This document shows, piece by piece, positions 1 through 11,001 of a stretch of DNA of 64,000 nt. The notes beneath the pieces are model-generated. The model was not told where the DNA came from and ran no database searches. It saw only the letters and a program-made list of their open reading frames with translations. Within the stretch, counting starts at the first letter, position 1. The number at the start of each line of letters is the position of its first letter. The position numbers were made by a program, and so were the translations under genes. The stretch covers positions 1-64,000 of the forward strand of contig JACKOF010000003.1 of NCBI GenBank assembly GCA_024234435.1, given 5' to 3'. The stretch comes from Pseudomonadales bacterium (GTDB taxonomy: Bacteria > Pseudomonadota > Gammaproteobacteria > Pseudomonadales > Porticoccaceae).

Positions 1-1563
1 AATGGTCGCGGGTGGCTTGCTGGAAACATCATAAGTCACCCGCGATACACCGCTAATTTCATTGATGATACGGTTGGAGACTTTTTCAAGAAGTTCGTAG
101 GGCAAATGCGCCCAACGGGCCGTCATAAAATCAACAGTTTCTACCGCACGCAGGGCAATAACGTACTCGTAACGGCGGGCATCGCCGACGACGCCAACCG
201 ATTTCACTGGCAGAAATACAGCAAAGGCCTGACTGGTTTTGTGATACCAGCCGGAGTTGTGCAACTCTTCAATGAAGATGGCATCGGCTTCGCGCAGCAG
301 GTCGGCGTATTCTTTTTTAACTTCACCAAGAATCCGCACGCCTAGGCCGGGGCCGGGGAACGGATGACGATAGACCATATCGTAGGGCAAACCGAGCTCC
401 AGACCGATCTTGCGGACTTCATCTTTAAAAAGCTCTCGCAGTGGCTCCACCAGTGACATTTTCATGTCCTCCGGCAAACCACCCACGTTGTGATGCGACT
501 TGATGACATGGGCCTTGCCGGTTTTGGCTGCGGCCGACTCGATCACATCGGGGTAGATTGTGCCTTGCGCCAGCCAGTTCACATCCGTCAGCTTGTGTGC
601 TTCTTCGTCGAATACTTCGATAAAGGTATTACCAATAATTTTACGCTTTTGCTCAGGGTCTGACGCACCCTGCAGCTTGCCGAGGAACAGTTCTTCGGCA
701 TCAGCGCGAATAACCTTTACCCCCATATTCTTGGCGAACATTTCCATCACCTGGTCGCCTTCATGTTTTCGAAGCAGCCCGTTATCAACAAACACGCAGG
801 TCAGTTGATCGCCAATCGCCTTGTGCAGTAACGCAGCAACCACAGATGAGTCAACACCACCGGAAAGACCTAGCAATACTTTATCGCCACCTACCTCTTC
901 GCGCACGCGGGCAATGGCATCTTCAATAATTTTGGCCGGTGTCCAGAGTGCGTCACAATGACAAATTTCCAGTACAAAGTGTTCGAATATCCGCATACCC
1001 TGCAACGTGTGTGTCACTTCAGGGTGGAACTGCACGCCGTAAAACTGTTTGGCTTCGCAGTACATGCCAGCAATGGGGCAGGATTCGGTGGAAGCCATCA
1101 ACTCAAAACCTTCCGGCATGGCTGTAACCTTGTCGCCGTGACTCATCCACACATCCAGTAACGTGCTACCGTCATGATCTACATGGTCAACCACATCGTG
1201 TAGCAAGCGGCTGTTACCGCGCACCTTGATTTGGGCATAACCGAATTCCTGCAGACGGGATCCCTCCACTTTCCCACCCAGCTGCTCAGACATGGTCTGC
1301 ATGCCATAACAGATGCCCAGCACGGGGACACCGAGCTCGAAGACAATACCCGGGGCGCGAGGAGACTCCCCGGCAGTAACCGATTCCGGCCCACCCGCCA
1401 GAATAATGCCGGACGGCTGGTATTCACGAATTTCCGTTTCGCTCATATCAAAAGCACGGATCTCGGAATACACCCCGACCTCACGAACCCGGCGGGCGAT
1501 CAACTGGGTGTACTGTGAACCGAAGTCCAGAATCAGGATTTTCTGGGCATGAATGTCTGCCAT
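1..1563 (-). CDS. guaA: GMP synthase (glutamine-hydrolysing), 3' end cut by window
   Basis: Converts XMP, ATP and glutamine to GMP in the cytoplasm, the last step of guanine nucleotide synthesis. The reverse strand starts at an ATG (1563-1561) and opens with MADIHAQKILILDFGSQYTQ, the normal start of the class I glutamine amidotransferase domain. The frame stays open to base 1 and its last visible residues are VSSKPPATI. The family usually ends about three residues later, so only the final few codons and the stop are missing. It lies 108 bases downstream of guaB on the same strand, the usual guaB-guaA order. The identification is secure; only the C-terminal end is unseen. Confidence 0.96.
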   Translation of the reverse strand, partial: MADIHAQKILILDFGSQYTQLIARRVREVGVYSEIRAFDMSETEIREYQPSGIILAGGPESVTAGESPRAPGIVFELGVPVLGICYGMQTMSEQLGGKVEGSRLQEFGYAQIKVRGNSRLLHDVVDHVDHDGSTLLDVWMSHGDKVTAMPEGFELMASTESCPIAGMYCEAKQFYGVQFHPEVTHTLQGMRIFEHFVLEICHCDALWTPAKIIEDAIARVREEVGGDKVLLGLSGGVDSSVVAALLHKAIGDQLTCVFVDNGLLRKHEGDQVMEMFAKNMGVKVIRADAEELFLGKLQGASDPEQKRKIIGNTFIEVFDEEAHKLTDVNWLAQGTIYPDVIESAAAKTGKAHVIKSHHNVGGLPEDMKMSLVEPLRELFKDEVRKIGLELGLPYDMVYRHPFPGPGLGVRILGEVKKEYADLLREADAIFIEELHNSGWYHKTSQAFAVFLPVKSVGVVGDARRYEYVIALRAVETVDFMTARWAHLPYELLEKVSNRIINEISGVSRVTYDVSSKPPATI

Positions 1564-1630
1564 AACGTTTCTCGAACTGCGTGTTGCAAGTTAAATATTG
1601 TCTGGAGTCTTAACGACCCCTTAATCAAAA

Positions 1631-1652
1631 GGGGCTGCTTTATAGCAGCCCC
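1631..1652 (-). terminator. Hairpin between guaB and guaA
   Basis: An 8-bp perfect stem (GGGGCTGC / GCAGCCCC) with a 6-base loop is followed on the reverse strand by TTTTGATTAAGG. It sits 20 bases past the guaB stop. The short T-tract suggests a weak intrinsic terminator or attenuator that would lower guaA expression relative to guaB. Strength is inferred, not measured. Confidence 0.55.
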
Positions 1653-1671
1653 GATACGGAATCCACAGTAC

Positions 1672-3147
<1,476 letters not shown>

Positions 3148-3287
3148 GGGTGGCCGTATCCATCAAATTGAACAGGCGGCGCATTATAAGGTTTTGCTGA
3201 ACATGGGTAAACCGGCATATGCTAACAAAATCACCTGTCAGATTGGCAATATGCCATAATACATCCTTGCTTCAACAAAGTCAGACA

Positions 3288-4646
3288 ATGAACACCGACA
3301 ACACCACCAAAGGCCCCAATCAGCGACAAATTTTCAGCGTATCCCAGCTAAATCGACGAGTGCGTCAATTACTGGAAACGCAGTTTCCGCTGCTCTGGGT
3401 TGAAGGCGAAATCTCGAATTTCAGCTGTCCCTCTTCCGGACACTGGTACTTTACGCTGAAAGATGACCTGGCACAGGTACGCTGCGCCATGTTCCGCGGC
3501 AGTAATAGCCGGGTTTTATTCCGGCCCGAACACGGCATGCAGGTGCTGATCCGCTGTCGGGTTGGTTTGTATGAAAACCGCGGTGATTTCCAACTGATTG
3601 CCGAGCATATGGAAGAAGCCGGCCATGGAGCCCTGCAGCGCCAGTTTGAAGCGCTCAAAGTACAGCTGGCAGCAGAAGGGCTGTTTGATGATGCGCATAA
3701 GCGAAAGCTTCCCTGGCTGCCAAAACGGATCGGTGTGATTACGTCACCAACTGGCGCGGCAATTGAAGATATTCTCAATGTGCTGAAACGCCGTTTCCCG
3801 GCCATCCCTGTCAGCGTATACCCCTGCGCAGTGCAAGGTGCGGCCGCGGCAGGCCAGATAGTACAGGCCATAGCAGAAGCCAACAACCGCGGTCGTTGTG
3901 AGGTGTTAATTGTTGGTCGTGGTGGCGGCTCACTAGAGGATTTATGGGCGTTCAATGAAGAATCTGTTGCGCGGGCTATCCATGCTAGTGAAATTCCCAT
4001 TGTCAGCGCCGTGGGGCATGAAACCGATTTTACGATTGCCGATTTTGTTGCCGACGTGCGCGCACCGACACCCTCGGCGGCAGCAGAGCTGGTCAGCCCC
4101 GATACCATTGAATTCCAGGCCCGTTTTTCCATGCTTGAAAAACAACTCAAGCAAGCGGTTTTGCGCAAACTTCACAACCAGCAGCAGCAACTGGATTTAC
4201 TGTCTCAGCGACTGCGCCATCCCGGAGAACGAATCCGTCAGCAACAGCAGCAACTGATGCACACGACAGCCCGTCTGAATCAGGTATTCAGCATGCAATT
4301 GCACTTGCGACACCATCAGCTCAGTCAGCTCGGCGCCAGACTCAACCGTCACCACCCGGGTGAGCGGTTGAAACAATCACAGCAGCTGACCATTGCCCTG
4401 CAACAACGCTTGAATCGGGCGGTCAAACAACTATTCTTACAAAAACGCTCCAGGTGGCAAGCAACCGCGCAGCTGCTCAATAGTGTCAGTCCGTTACAGA
4501 CACTGGAGCGTGGATACGCCATTATCAGCGATGAAAACAGACAAATTATTCGCAAGGTTGCCTCCGTCAACCCTGGCGATAAAATAACCGCTCGTATATC
4601 TGATGGCACAATGCGGTGCCATGTCGAAAAAATCACTCTGGAATAG
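3288..4646 (+). CDS. xseA: Exodeoxyribonuclease VII large subunit
   Basis: Large subunit of exonuclease VII, which degrades single-stranded DNA from both ends and acts in repair. I chose the ATG at 3288 because the product then begins just before the conserved QIFSVSQLNRRV and is 452 residues, the normal family size. The frame is open further upstream but that stretch is not family-like. An N-terminal OB-fold with WVEGEISNF is followed by the catalytic region (RIGVITSPTGAA, GRGGGSLEDLW, SAVGHETDFT). A long glutamine-rich helical segment and a C-terminal LERGYAI motif close the protein. The small subunit gene xseB is not adjacent. Confidence 0.95.
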   Translation: MNTDNTTKGPNQRQIFSVSQLNRRVRQLLETQFPLLWVEGEISNFSCPSSGHWYFTLKDDLAQVRCAMFRGSNSRVLFRPEHGMQVLIRCRVGLYENRGDFQLIAEHMEEAGHGALQRQFEALKVQLAAEGLFDDAHKRKLPWLPKRIGVITSPTGAAIEDILNVLKRRFPAIPVSVYPCAVQGAAAAGQIVQAIAEANNRGRCEVLIVGRGGGSLEDLWAFNEESVARAIHASEIPIVSAVGHETDFTIADFVADVRAPTPSAAAELVSPDTIEFQARFSMLEKQLKQAVLRKLHNQQQQLDLLSQRLRHPGERIRQQQQQLMHTTARLNQVFSMQLHLRHHQLSQLGARLNRHHPGERLKQSQQLTIALQQRLNRAVKQLFLQKRSRWQATAQLLNSVSPLQTLERGYAIISDENRQIIRKVASVNPGDKITARISDGTMRCHVEKITLE

Positions 4647-4650
4647 CCCT

Positions 4651-6552
4651 ATGCACAACACATATCGCTTAACACTGATCAGTTGGGTTTTACTATTACT
4701 GACCTGTTCCACCAGCGGCCATGCCAATACCGATAGCGCCCTTCCAGCCACCGAAAAACCGGTTGAGGAAGCAAGTGTTGAGTGGGATTTATCCGACCTC
4801 TACCCCGATGTGGCAAGCTGGGAAGCAGAAAAAGATGCGCTGATAGAAGGGTTTGCCGAACTGGACGTTTGCAGAGGGAAACTGGGTAATTCCGAGAAAA
4901 TTCTGAGTGCATGCCTCGACTCTGCCAGTGATATGTACCGCACATTACTGCGCCTCTATGTCTATACCTTTCTCGCCAAAGACATTGATCTGGGAAATTC
5001 CGAATACCGTGAGCGCGCATCAATGGCACAGAGCCTATTCACACAATTCAGCGAAGCCGTCAGCTTTATTGATCCGGAACTGGTTGAAATTGGCGAAAGG
5101 AAACTGAAACGTTTTTTGAAAAAATCGAAAGGTTTGAAACCGCACGATTTTTATATTCTCAATACACTGCGTATGAGTGAACACATCCTGTCTCCCCAGG
5201 AAGAGAGGATTCTGGCCGCCGCCAGCGATGCCTTGGGCACCGCCACCAATGTCTACGATGTGCTCACTAACGCAGAGATCCCCTGGCCAACCGCAACACT
5301 TTCCGACGGGTCAGAAGTATTGCTCAATTCCCAAGGCTATGCCAAATATCGTGCTGAAGGCAATCGCGATGACCGCAAACGGGTATTTGATGCATTCTGG
5401 AAAACCTTTCAGGACTACCGCCAAACGCTGGCTATTACACTGGAAGGTGAAGTGAACAATCATGTTCTCACCGCAAAACTGCGCGGTTACGACTCTGCTC
5501 TCCATCAGGCTCTGGCCGCCGACAATATACCGGAAGCGGTCTATCGCACACTGGTCAGCACCGTCAATGAGAATCTTGATACGCTACACCGCTTTATATC
5601 CCTGCGCCAGCGCATGCTGAAGCTGGAAAGCACACACTACTACGATATCTACCCTTCCGTAATATCCCTGGATCAAACATACAGCATCGAGGAAACCAGA
5701 GATTTGACACTGGCCGCCCTGCATCCTCTTGGTGAAGAATACCTCAACAAATTCCGCGATGCCGTATCGCAGGACTGGATGCATGTTTACCCCTCAGAAG
5801 GCAAACGAAGTGGCGCTTATGTCATGGGGGCAGCCTATGACGTACACCCTTATGTACTGCTCAATCACACTGACGATATTGAGTCGGTCAGCACCTTTGC
5901 CCATGAGTGGGGGCATGCCATGCATTCACTGCTGGCAAACGAAAATCAGCCTTTTACCAAGGCAGACTACGCCACCTTTACCGCGGAAATAGCATCCACT
6001 GCAAACGAAGTACTACTGTTTGATTATTTACGGGAGCATGCAAAAAGTGATCAGGAAAAGCTCTATTTCATCTTCAAGGAACTCTCCCGATTGCGGGGCA
6101 CTTTCTTTCGGCAGACCCAGTTCGCAGAATTTGAGCTGGCCATTCACGAACAGGTTGAAAGTGGCGGTGCGTTATCCGGCGACAAGCTCAACCTGATGTA
6201 TGGTGACATTCTGAAACGGTACTACGGCCATGATCAGGGCGTGATGATCGTGGATGATGCCTATACCGTCGAGTGGGCTTATGTGCCCCACTTCTACCGC
6301 AATTTTTATGTCTATCAGTACGCAACCTCTATTTCTGCCGCCTATTATTTAACCGACCGGATCCTGGCTGACGGTGAAGAAGCCCAGCAGCAGTATCTGG
6401 ATATACTTCGCGCGGGCGGTTCGCAATACCCTTATGACATTCTGCTGAAGGCCGGTGTGGACATGGCATCAGCGGAAGTTTACGAAGCGGTTATACACCG
6501 TATGAACCGTTTGATGGATCAGGTTGAAGCCATTCTTGATCAAAAAAAGTAA
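4651..6552 (+). CDS. Exported M3-family oligoendopeptidase (PepF-like)
   Basis: Zinc metallopeptidase predicted to cleave short peptides. The zinc site HEWGH is at residues 418-422, with a downstream glutamate region TAEIASTANE as in clan MA family M3. From the ATG at 4651 the product is 633 residues and starts with a hydrophobic stretch (LTLISWVLLLLTC) followed by SGHA-NTD, a plausible signal peptidase I site. It is therefore probably periplasmic, whereas most PepF proteins are cytoplasmic. The cysteine at the end of the hydrophobic core is not in a good lipobox. It begins 4 bases after xseA, so the two may be cotranscribed. Family is sure; substrate is unknown. Confidence 0.88.
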   Translation: MHNTYRLTLISWVLLLLTCSTSGHANTDSALPATEKPVEEASVEWDLSDLYPDVASWEAEKDALIEGFAELDVCRGKLGNSEKILSACLDSASDMYRTLLRLYVYTFLAKDIDLGNSEYRERASMAQSLFTQFSEAVSFIDPELVEIGERKLKRFLKKSKGLKPHDFYILNTLRMSEHILSPQEERILAAASDALGTATNVYDVLTNAEIPWPTATLSDGSEVLLNSQGYAKYRAEGNRDDRKRVFDAFWKTFQDYRQTLAITLEGEVNNHVLTAKLRGYDSALHQALAADNIPEAVYRTLVSTVNENLDTLHRFISLRQRMLKLESTHYYDIYPSVISLDQTYSIEETRDLTLAALHPLGEEYLNKFRDAVSQDWMHVYPSEGKRSGAYVMGAAYDVHPYVLLNHTDDIESVSTFAHEWGHAMHSLLANENQPFTKADYATFTAEIASTANEVLLFDYLREHAKSDQEKLYFIFKELSRLRGTFFRQTQFAEFELAIHEQVESGGALSGDKLNLMYGDILKRYYGHDQGVMIVDDAYTVEWAYVPHFYRNFYVYQYATSISAAYYLTDRILADGEEAQQQYLDILRAGGSQYPYDILLKAGVDMASAEVYEAVIHRMNRLMDQVEAILDQKK

Positions 6553-6635
6553 GGGCTGACACGCCATTCCGAACCGGCAGGCCTTAGCGAAACAGCCGCT
6601 TACCTGCTTGCTCTTTTGCCGTATCGCGAGTATCT

Positions 6636-8030
6636 ATGAGCAACAAGAAACCTGTAAAGACCATCAAGCGTGTGAAAACCGGGTTTCTGGAACGTCGCAT
6701 GGAGCTTGCCCGGGCCGGTGTTTTTTCCGGCACTCGCGCGCTCACCCATTCGGCGGGAAACCTGTTTTACTCCACCGAGAAGCGCGAACAACGCAAGAAA
6801 AAAATGCTTTCCGAGCAGGCTCATTATTTCGTTAGCGAGATCAGTAAACTGAAGGGCAGTGTTGTCAAAATCGGTCAGATGATGGCTCTGTATGGCAGAT
6901 ACGTACTACCTGATGAAGTCATCGAAGCGCTCTCGACACTGGAAGAGCAAACAGTCGCCGTGAGCTGGCCTGGCATAGAGACGGCCCTGCGGGAAGCCCT
7001 TGGCGACGATATCCTCGCCGAACTTGAAATTGATCCGGTTCCCCTTGCTGCAGCTTCAATGGGACAGGTCCACAAAGCCAGCAGAATCAGTGATGGCCAG
7101 GCGCTCTGTATTAAAGTGCAGTATCCTGGCGTCGCTAAATCGATCGATACCGATTTCAATGCCGTTATCCGACTGCTCGGCCTGGCCAAGTTAATCGATA
7201 TCACCACCGATATGCACCAGTGGCTAACTGAAATACGTACTACCCTGCATCAGGAAGTGGACTACTGTTACGAAGCACAGAAAACCAACCGCGTACGTGA
7301 ACAGCTGGCTGCTGACAATCGTTTTGTGGTGCCTGAAGTATTCTCCCGCTACTCATGTAAAACCGTTTTAACAACATCCTTTGAATCCGGTATCTCGGTT
7401 AATGACACCGCCGCACAGGAACTGCCACTAAAGCGGAGAAACCATATTGGACAAGCCATGCTTGATCTGTTTTTTATCGAGCTTTTTGAATGGGGTGAGA
7501 TGCAGACAGACCCCAATTTCGGCAATTATCGCTTACGTATCGATACCGAAAGCGAGTCTGATCAACTGGTACTGCTGGATTTTGGTGCCATGCGGGAATT
7601 TCCAGACGATTTTCTCCAACAATTTCGCGGCATGATTATTGGCGCGCATTTGCATGACAGAGATATGTTTGTCCGCAACGCTATTGCCATGAACTTCATG
7701 CAAAGCCATTACCCCGACACGGTACTCGACAACTTCGCTGAACTGGGCTTTGAAGTAGCTGAACCTTTGAAACAGGATCACAGCGACACACCACAGATGG
7801 CTCTAAACAGTCAGGGTGAGTACCGCTGGCACGCCAGCAAGCTGCCCAAGCGGGCAGCAAAAACAGCGGGCAAGGCTTCGCTGTCATCCTACTTCAAACT
7901 GCCACCGCTGGATTTTATGTTTATGATGCGCAAGCTGAGTGGCGTTTATACGTTCAACCTGGTGCTGAAAGCCGAGTTTAATGGCTACCCATCCCTGGCA
8001 CCCTTCCTGAATAATGGTGATCAACAGTAG
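6636..8030 (+). CDS. ABC1/AarF (UbiB/COQ8-type) atypical kinase
   Basis: A 464-residue member of the ABC1 protein-kinase-like family, several of whose members support ubiquinone or other lipid metabolism. Visible motifs are the KxGQ extension (VVKIGQMMALYG), the alanine-rich loop (LAAASMGQVHKA), the lysine strand CIKVQYPG, the ExD motif (QEVDYCYEA), a divergent catalytic loop QTDPNFGNY and DFGAMREF in place of the kinase DFG. It lacks the long C-terminal transmembrane pair of E. coli UbiB, so it is closer to the short AarF group. It lies 83 bases after the peptidase on the same strand. The exact substrate cannot be told from sequence. Confidence 0.85.
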   Translation: MSNKKPVKTIKRVKTGFLERRMELARAGVFSGTRALTHSAGNLFYSTEKREQRKKKMLSEQAHYFVSEISKLKGSVVKIGQMMALYGRYVLPDEVIEALSTLEEQTVAVSWPGIETALREALGDDILAELEIDPVPLAAASMGQVHKASRISDGQALCIKVQYPGVAKSIDTDFNAVIRLLGLAKLIDITTDMHQWLTEIRTTLHQEVDYCYEAQKTNRVREQLAADNRFVVPEVFSRYSCKTVLTTSFESGISVNDTAAQELPLKRRNHIGQAMLDLFFIELFEWGEMQTDPNFGNYRLRIDTESESDQLVLLDFGAMREFPDDFLQQFRGMIIGAHLHDRDMFVRNAIAMNFMQSHYPDTVLDNFAELGFEVAEPLKQDHSDTPQMALNSQGEYRWHASKLPKRAAKTAGKASLSSYFKLPPLDFMFMMRKLSGVYTFNLVLKAEFNGYPSLAPFLNNGDQQ

Positions 8031-8062
8031 TCGCGCGCGAATTTGCTGTATTCAGCACCGAA

Positions 8063-8989
8063 TTATCCAAATTGCGCCACATATTGCTTGGCGAAATCAA
8101 AATAATCCTTATTCCAGCTGAATTCACACACACCCACTCCCGGCACGCCATCAAATACCAATCTTGCACAACCGGTGTTAATCAGTGTTTTCGGGTCATG
8201 AGACGACTGTAAAACCCCGAACATGGTGTAATCAATCTGCGAGTTTCGGCCTTCTGTATCGGTGACCTTTACCTGAAACGTTTTTTGCACCATGTCATCA
8301 CCATAAGTGAAGTCATAATCGATAGATGCGATATGACGCATGATGCCATCTTTATACAAAAATCCCCTTAACTCGGTACGCCCAAAACCCTGCATCTCAA
8401 AAAAGTGCATGGAGCTTTCCCCCGTTGTGGCATGCACCCACTTGTAATGCTGGTTCAACCCCCAGACGCGCGGCCCCCAACTGTGGTCACGAATCAGAAA
8501 ACCTTCGTGATGAATGGCTTTTCCGTCAATTTCCAGATCGGCCACCAGACTGCCATGCTGCTCGGTACGATTGTCGCCGAAATAGGCCGGGTTGCCTTTC
8601 GGGTGCATACTGAACGGATACGCAGGATGATTCATGGTGATCTGACCATTGAATTTGATTCGTTCACCGGCCCACTGAATATCAACACGCTTATAGGGCT
8701 CAACCACTTGCATATGCAACGGCCCGTGGCGCCAGTCATCAAAATCCATGTCATCCGGCACCGGCCCCTCAATCTGTTCAACCACCTGCTCGGGAAAATC
8801 TGGCCCGAAAAAGCAGGCAATAGCCTTGCCTTCACCATTACCCAACATACTGGGGTATATAAAGCCGGCCATTTCGTGCTCGGGCATCAATACGATATGC
8901 GCCAGTGACTCGCGACTATTGGCTTCAAGTTTGTGTCGATAGGCGTTTTCAATGGGAAAATCAGCGAACTCCTGAGTTTGTGTCGGCAT
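8063..8989 (-). CDS. Lipocalin-like protein of unknown function (resembles DUF7064-type)
   Basis: A 308-residue protein with no signal peptide or membrane segment. The second half carries a conspicuous RDHSWGPRVWG motif and many aromatic beta strands. From memory these resemble the hydroxyneurosporene-synthase-like/DUF7064 group, a lipocalin-type fold often found beside lipid or steroid catabolic genes. It is the last gene of a minus-strand run after the APH-type kinase and a 176-residue protein, with a 52-base gap, and so is probably cotranscribed. It converges on the ABC1 kinase gene. No enzymatic role is assigned. Family placement is by recall, without a profile search. Confidence 0.6.
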   Translation of the reverse strand: MPTQTQEFADFPIENAYRHKLEANSRESLAHIVLMPEHEMAGFIYPSMLGNGEGKAIACFFGPDFPEQVVEQIEGPVPDDMDFDDWRHGPLHMQVVEPYKRVDIQWAGERIKFNGQITMNHPAYPFSMHPKGNPAYFGDNRTEQHGSLVADLEIDGKAIHHEGFLIRDHSWGPRVWGLNQHYKWVHATTGESSMHFFEMQGFGRTELRGFLYKDGIMRHIASIDYDFTYGDDMVQKTFQVKVTDTEGRNSQIDYTMFGVLQSSHDPKTLINTGCARLVFDGVPGVGVCEFSWNKDYFDFAKQYVAQFG

Positions 8990-9041
8990 AACAAATAATA
9001 CTCTTTTGAATAATTTTAAAACTGGAACGACAATCCACAGA

Positions 9042-9572
9042 TCACCCGTTCAGCAACATCTCTTGTATGGAAGGGAGCTGATCCTGTTCTGGATCGAGTC
9101 CTGTGGCCTGAAACCAGACACGCTCACGCATAATCTGCTTTTCACCCGCTTCGAGCATAATCGGGTGAAGTTTCTCTCTGAAGCTTTGTGAGCCATCCTC
9201 ATGACAGGCATAGATCAGTACATCAATCGCTTCACCTATGGCAGCCGTGTAGTGATTAACAGCCTCTGCGGTATGAGGCATCTGCTCCGGTACATCACCG
9301 ACTACGACAATCAATGCACTTGTCGCAGTGTCAGTTTCAGACCCACCTTCAGCCGCAGCAATGAGCGCATTGGCAAGTGCAACGGACTCCTCCAGAGCGC
9401 GCATCTCATAGAGATAGGCCATATCCCACTGGCTGTTCAACAGTTTCAAATGACCAATAATTAACTGCGCCTGCTCCCGAGCCAAATCATTCGCGGGGTC
9501 AACCGCAGGTTGTACGATGGTCTCCATCGCTTTTATCAGGTTTTCAATTCGCAGCGATATATCCGGTAACAT
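9042..9572 (-). CDS. Hypothetical protein, helical, in kinase operon
   Basis: A 176-residue acidic protein, predicted mostly alpha-helical, without signal peptide, membrane segment or cysteine-rich motif. I do not recognise a named family. It sits between the APH-fold kinase (79 bases upstream) and the lipocalin-like gene (52 bases downstream) on the same strand. The arrangement recalls other operons in which a hydroxyacyl kinase is paired with a small accessory protein, for example LvaA and LvaB in levulinate catabolism. I see no sequence similarity that proves this. The ATG at 9572 is the first in frame. Confidence 0.6.
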   Translation of the reverse strand: MLPDISLRIENLIKAMETIVQPAVDPANDLAREQAQLIIGHLKLLNSQWDMAYLYEMRALEESVALANALIAAAEGGSETDTATSALIVVVGDVPEQMPHTAEAVNHYTAAIGEAIDVLIYACHEDGSQSFREKLHPIMLEAGEKQIMRERVWFQATGLDPEQDQLPSIQEMLLNG

Positions 9573-9650
9573 TGTTTTTAGCCTCTGTTCTCTAGCCTTT
9601 AGCCTCTTCCGCTCATTCGGCGTACAGCCTGTCGAGTCACAGTAACGTGC

Positions 9651-10814
9651 TCAACCGTCATGACACATAGCGTCGTATTCTTTGATCAACGAGACCATGT
9701 GACTCATGTGAACACCGCCTGCTGAACCCAGCCAGGTGATCAACAAATCCTGATGGTTATTGCCATTTTTTGCCGCCATTATTGCGCTGCTAAAGCCCAT
9801 AAGTGCACATTTCCAGGCATTCATCACTTCGTAGTATTTGAGTACTCTGGTGTCGATCACGCGGCCGGACAACCGCTGATATTCTGCTATGAATTGCGCT
9901 CGGGGCATTAATCCACACACCAAGAATTCACCCTCATCACTCTTGGTGCCAAAAAACGGGTGAAGACTCCAGGCCAGATCTTCATGGAAATCGCCAAAAT
10001 GCGCCAACTCCCAATCGAGAATTGCCGTGATTTTTCCGGAAGGCTCTTCAAACAGAAAATTGCCAATTCGATAATCACAGTGCAGCAGGCAAGGAGTATC
10101 ACAAACAGGGGCGTTCTCGCGCAACCAGGTTTCGGTATAAGTGATAAGGGGCACTGGCTCCACTTTATCGATCGCCCAGGCTTTCGCCCAGTAGTTGATC
10201 TGATAGACCGCTGCTTCAGTTGTCCCTTCAACAGGCTTTACATAGCTGGGTAATTCGGCACCTGAGCCGTCCCATGCATGAATTTTGGCAAGCAGGTCAA
10301 CGAACTGAGGGGCAATTTTGTTAGCATAGCTCCCGTAACCGATGCCAATTCCAGAGACGCCCTTGCCACTCTCAGCAGTTGGCGCGGTCACGCCGCTCAC
10401 CAGACTGCAAATCACGCCGGGGCGACCCAAAAAATCACCCTCGGCATCAACAGCCAGGACCGCAGGCAAGGGAATGACACCCTGCAATGCGGCAATCAAC
10501 TCCGCTTCTCGCAACCGACAGGTTTCTACAATACCCTCCAGAGGGTCCATTCGCAGAACAAAGCGCTCGGCGACAGGCAGCGCCTCGTGCTTGAGCGAGA
10601 AAGCAAATTGCTCTTTGGAAGCCCCACCAGACATACGCCCGACATCCGAAATAACAATATTGGTAAACCCCATACTTTCAAAAAGCCGGTGCAATCCGGC
10701 TTCGATCTCTTCGCTGCTTTTCGGGGTGTAGGGCCCGTTACTGCGGTTTCTGAGCTTGCGCTCATAGATGTAATTGATCCGTGGTTCCAACAAAGCGCAT
10801 CTGTTTTTATTCAT
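9651..10814 (-). CDS. Phosphotransferase family protein (APH fold, ACAD10/LvaA-like)
   Basis: Small-molecule kinase of the aminoglycoside-phosphotransferase fold. The catalytic loop HCDYRIGN and the metal-binding ILDWELAHFGD are both intact, so it should be active. I set the start at ATG 10814 (387 residues). The open frame runs 22 codons further, to 10880, but that part covers a candidate operator and is not protein-like. Family members of this type phosphorylate hydroxylated acyl-CoAs or related small molecules in catabolic pathways rather than conferring drug resistance. It heads a three-gene minus-strand operon and lies 187 bases after the TonB-dependent receptor stop. Substrate unknown. 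Confidence 0.82.
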   Translation of the reverse strand: MNKNRCALLEPRINYIYERKLRNRSNGPYTPKSSEEIEAGLHRLFESMGFTNIVISDVGRMSGGASKEQFAFSLKHEALPVAERFVLRMDPLEGIVETCRLREAELIAALQGVIPLPAVLAVDAEGDFLGRPGVICSLVSGVTAPTAESGKGVSGIGIGYGSYANKIAPQFVDLLAKIHAWDGSGAELPSYVKPVEGTTEAAVYQINYWAKAWAIDKVEPVPLITYTETWLRENAPVCDTPCLLHCDYRIGNFLFEEPSGKITAILDWELAHFGDFHEDLAWSLHPFFGTKSDEGEFLVCGLMPRAQFIAEYQRLSGRVIDTRVLKYYEVMNAWKCALMGFSSAIMAAKNGNNHQDLLITWLGSAGGVHMSHMVSLIKEYDAMCHDG

Positions 10815-10850
10815 GCTCTGGCTCTTGAAAGTCTTGTTATTGCCGTAACG

Positions 10851-10867
10851 GGTACAACAAATGTACC
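10851..10867. promoter_or_regulatory. Inverted repeat upstream of kinase operon
   Basis: A perfect 6-5-6 inverted repeat, GGTACA-N5-TGTACC, ends 37 bases before the kinase ATG. Its position and symmetry suit a dimeric repressor or activator. No matching protein is identified. Confidence 0.45.
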
Positions 10868-10939
10868 ACCATAAATACAAACTTGGCAGTCTAAACCCTA
10901 ACAGTTATCTACGAAAATCCCCACCCCAAGAGAAACCGG

Positions 10940-10969
10940 CCTGAGGTTCTGCCGACTTCTCCTGAGGTT
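10940..10969. promoter_or_regulatory. Tandem direct repeats CCTGAGGTT upstream of kinase operon
   Basis: CCTGAGGTT occurs at 10940-10948 and again at 10961-10969, 21 bases start to start, close to two helical turns. This puts both copies on the same face of the DNA, as expected for a cooperative activator such as a LuxR-type protein. They lie 126-155 bases upstream of the kinase start and just past the receptor gene. Confidence 0.4.
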
Positions 10970-11001
10970 GATTCTTGTTTCAAAGAATCTATCGACCTAT
11001 T

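Noticed and set aside
3365..4168. 267-codon frame antisense to xseA
   Set aside because: Composition rich in Ser/Cys/Arg with no motif; xseA is certain.
10970..10989. 7-bp stem GATTCTT / AAGAATC after the receptor gene
   Set aside because: Short, A+T-rich and without a T-tract; not enough to call a terminator.
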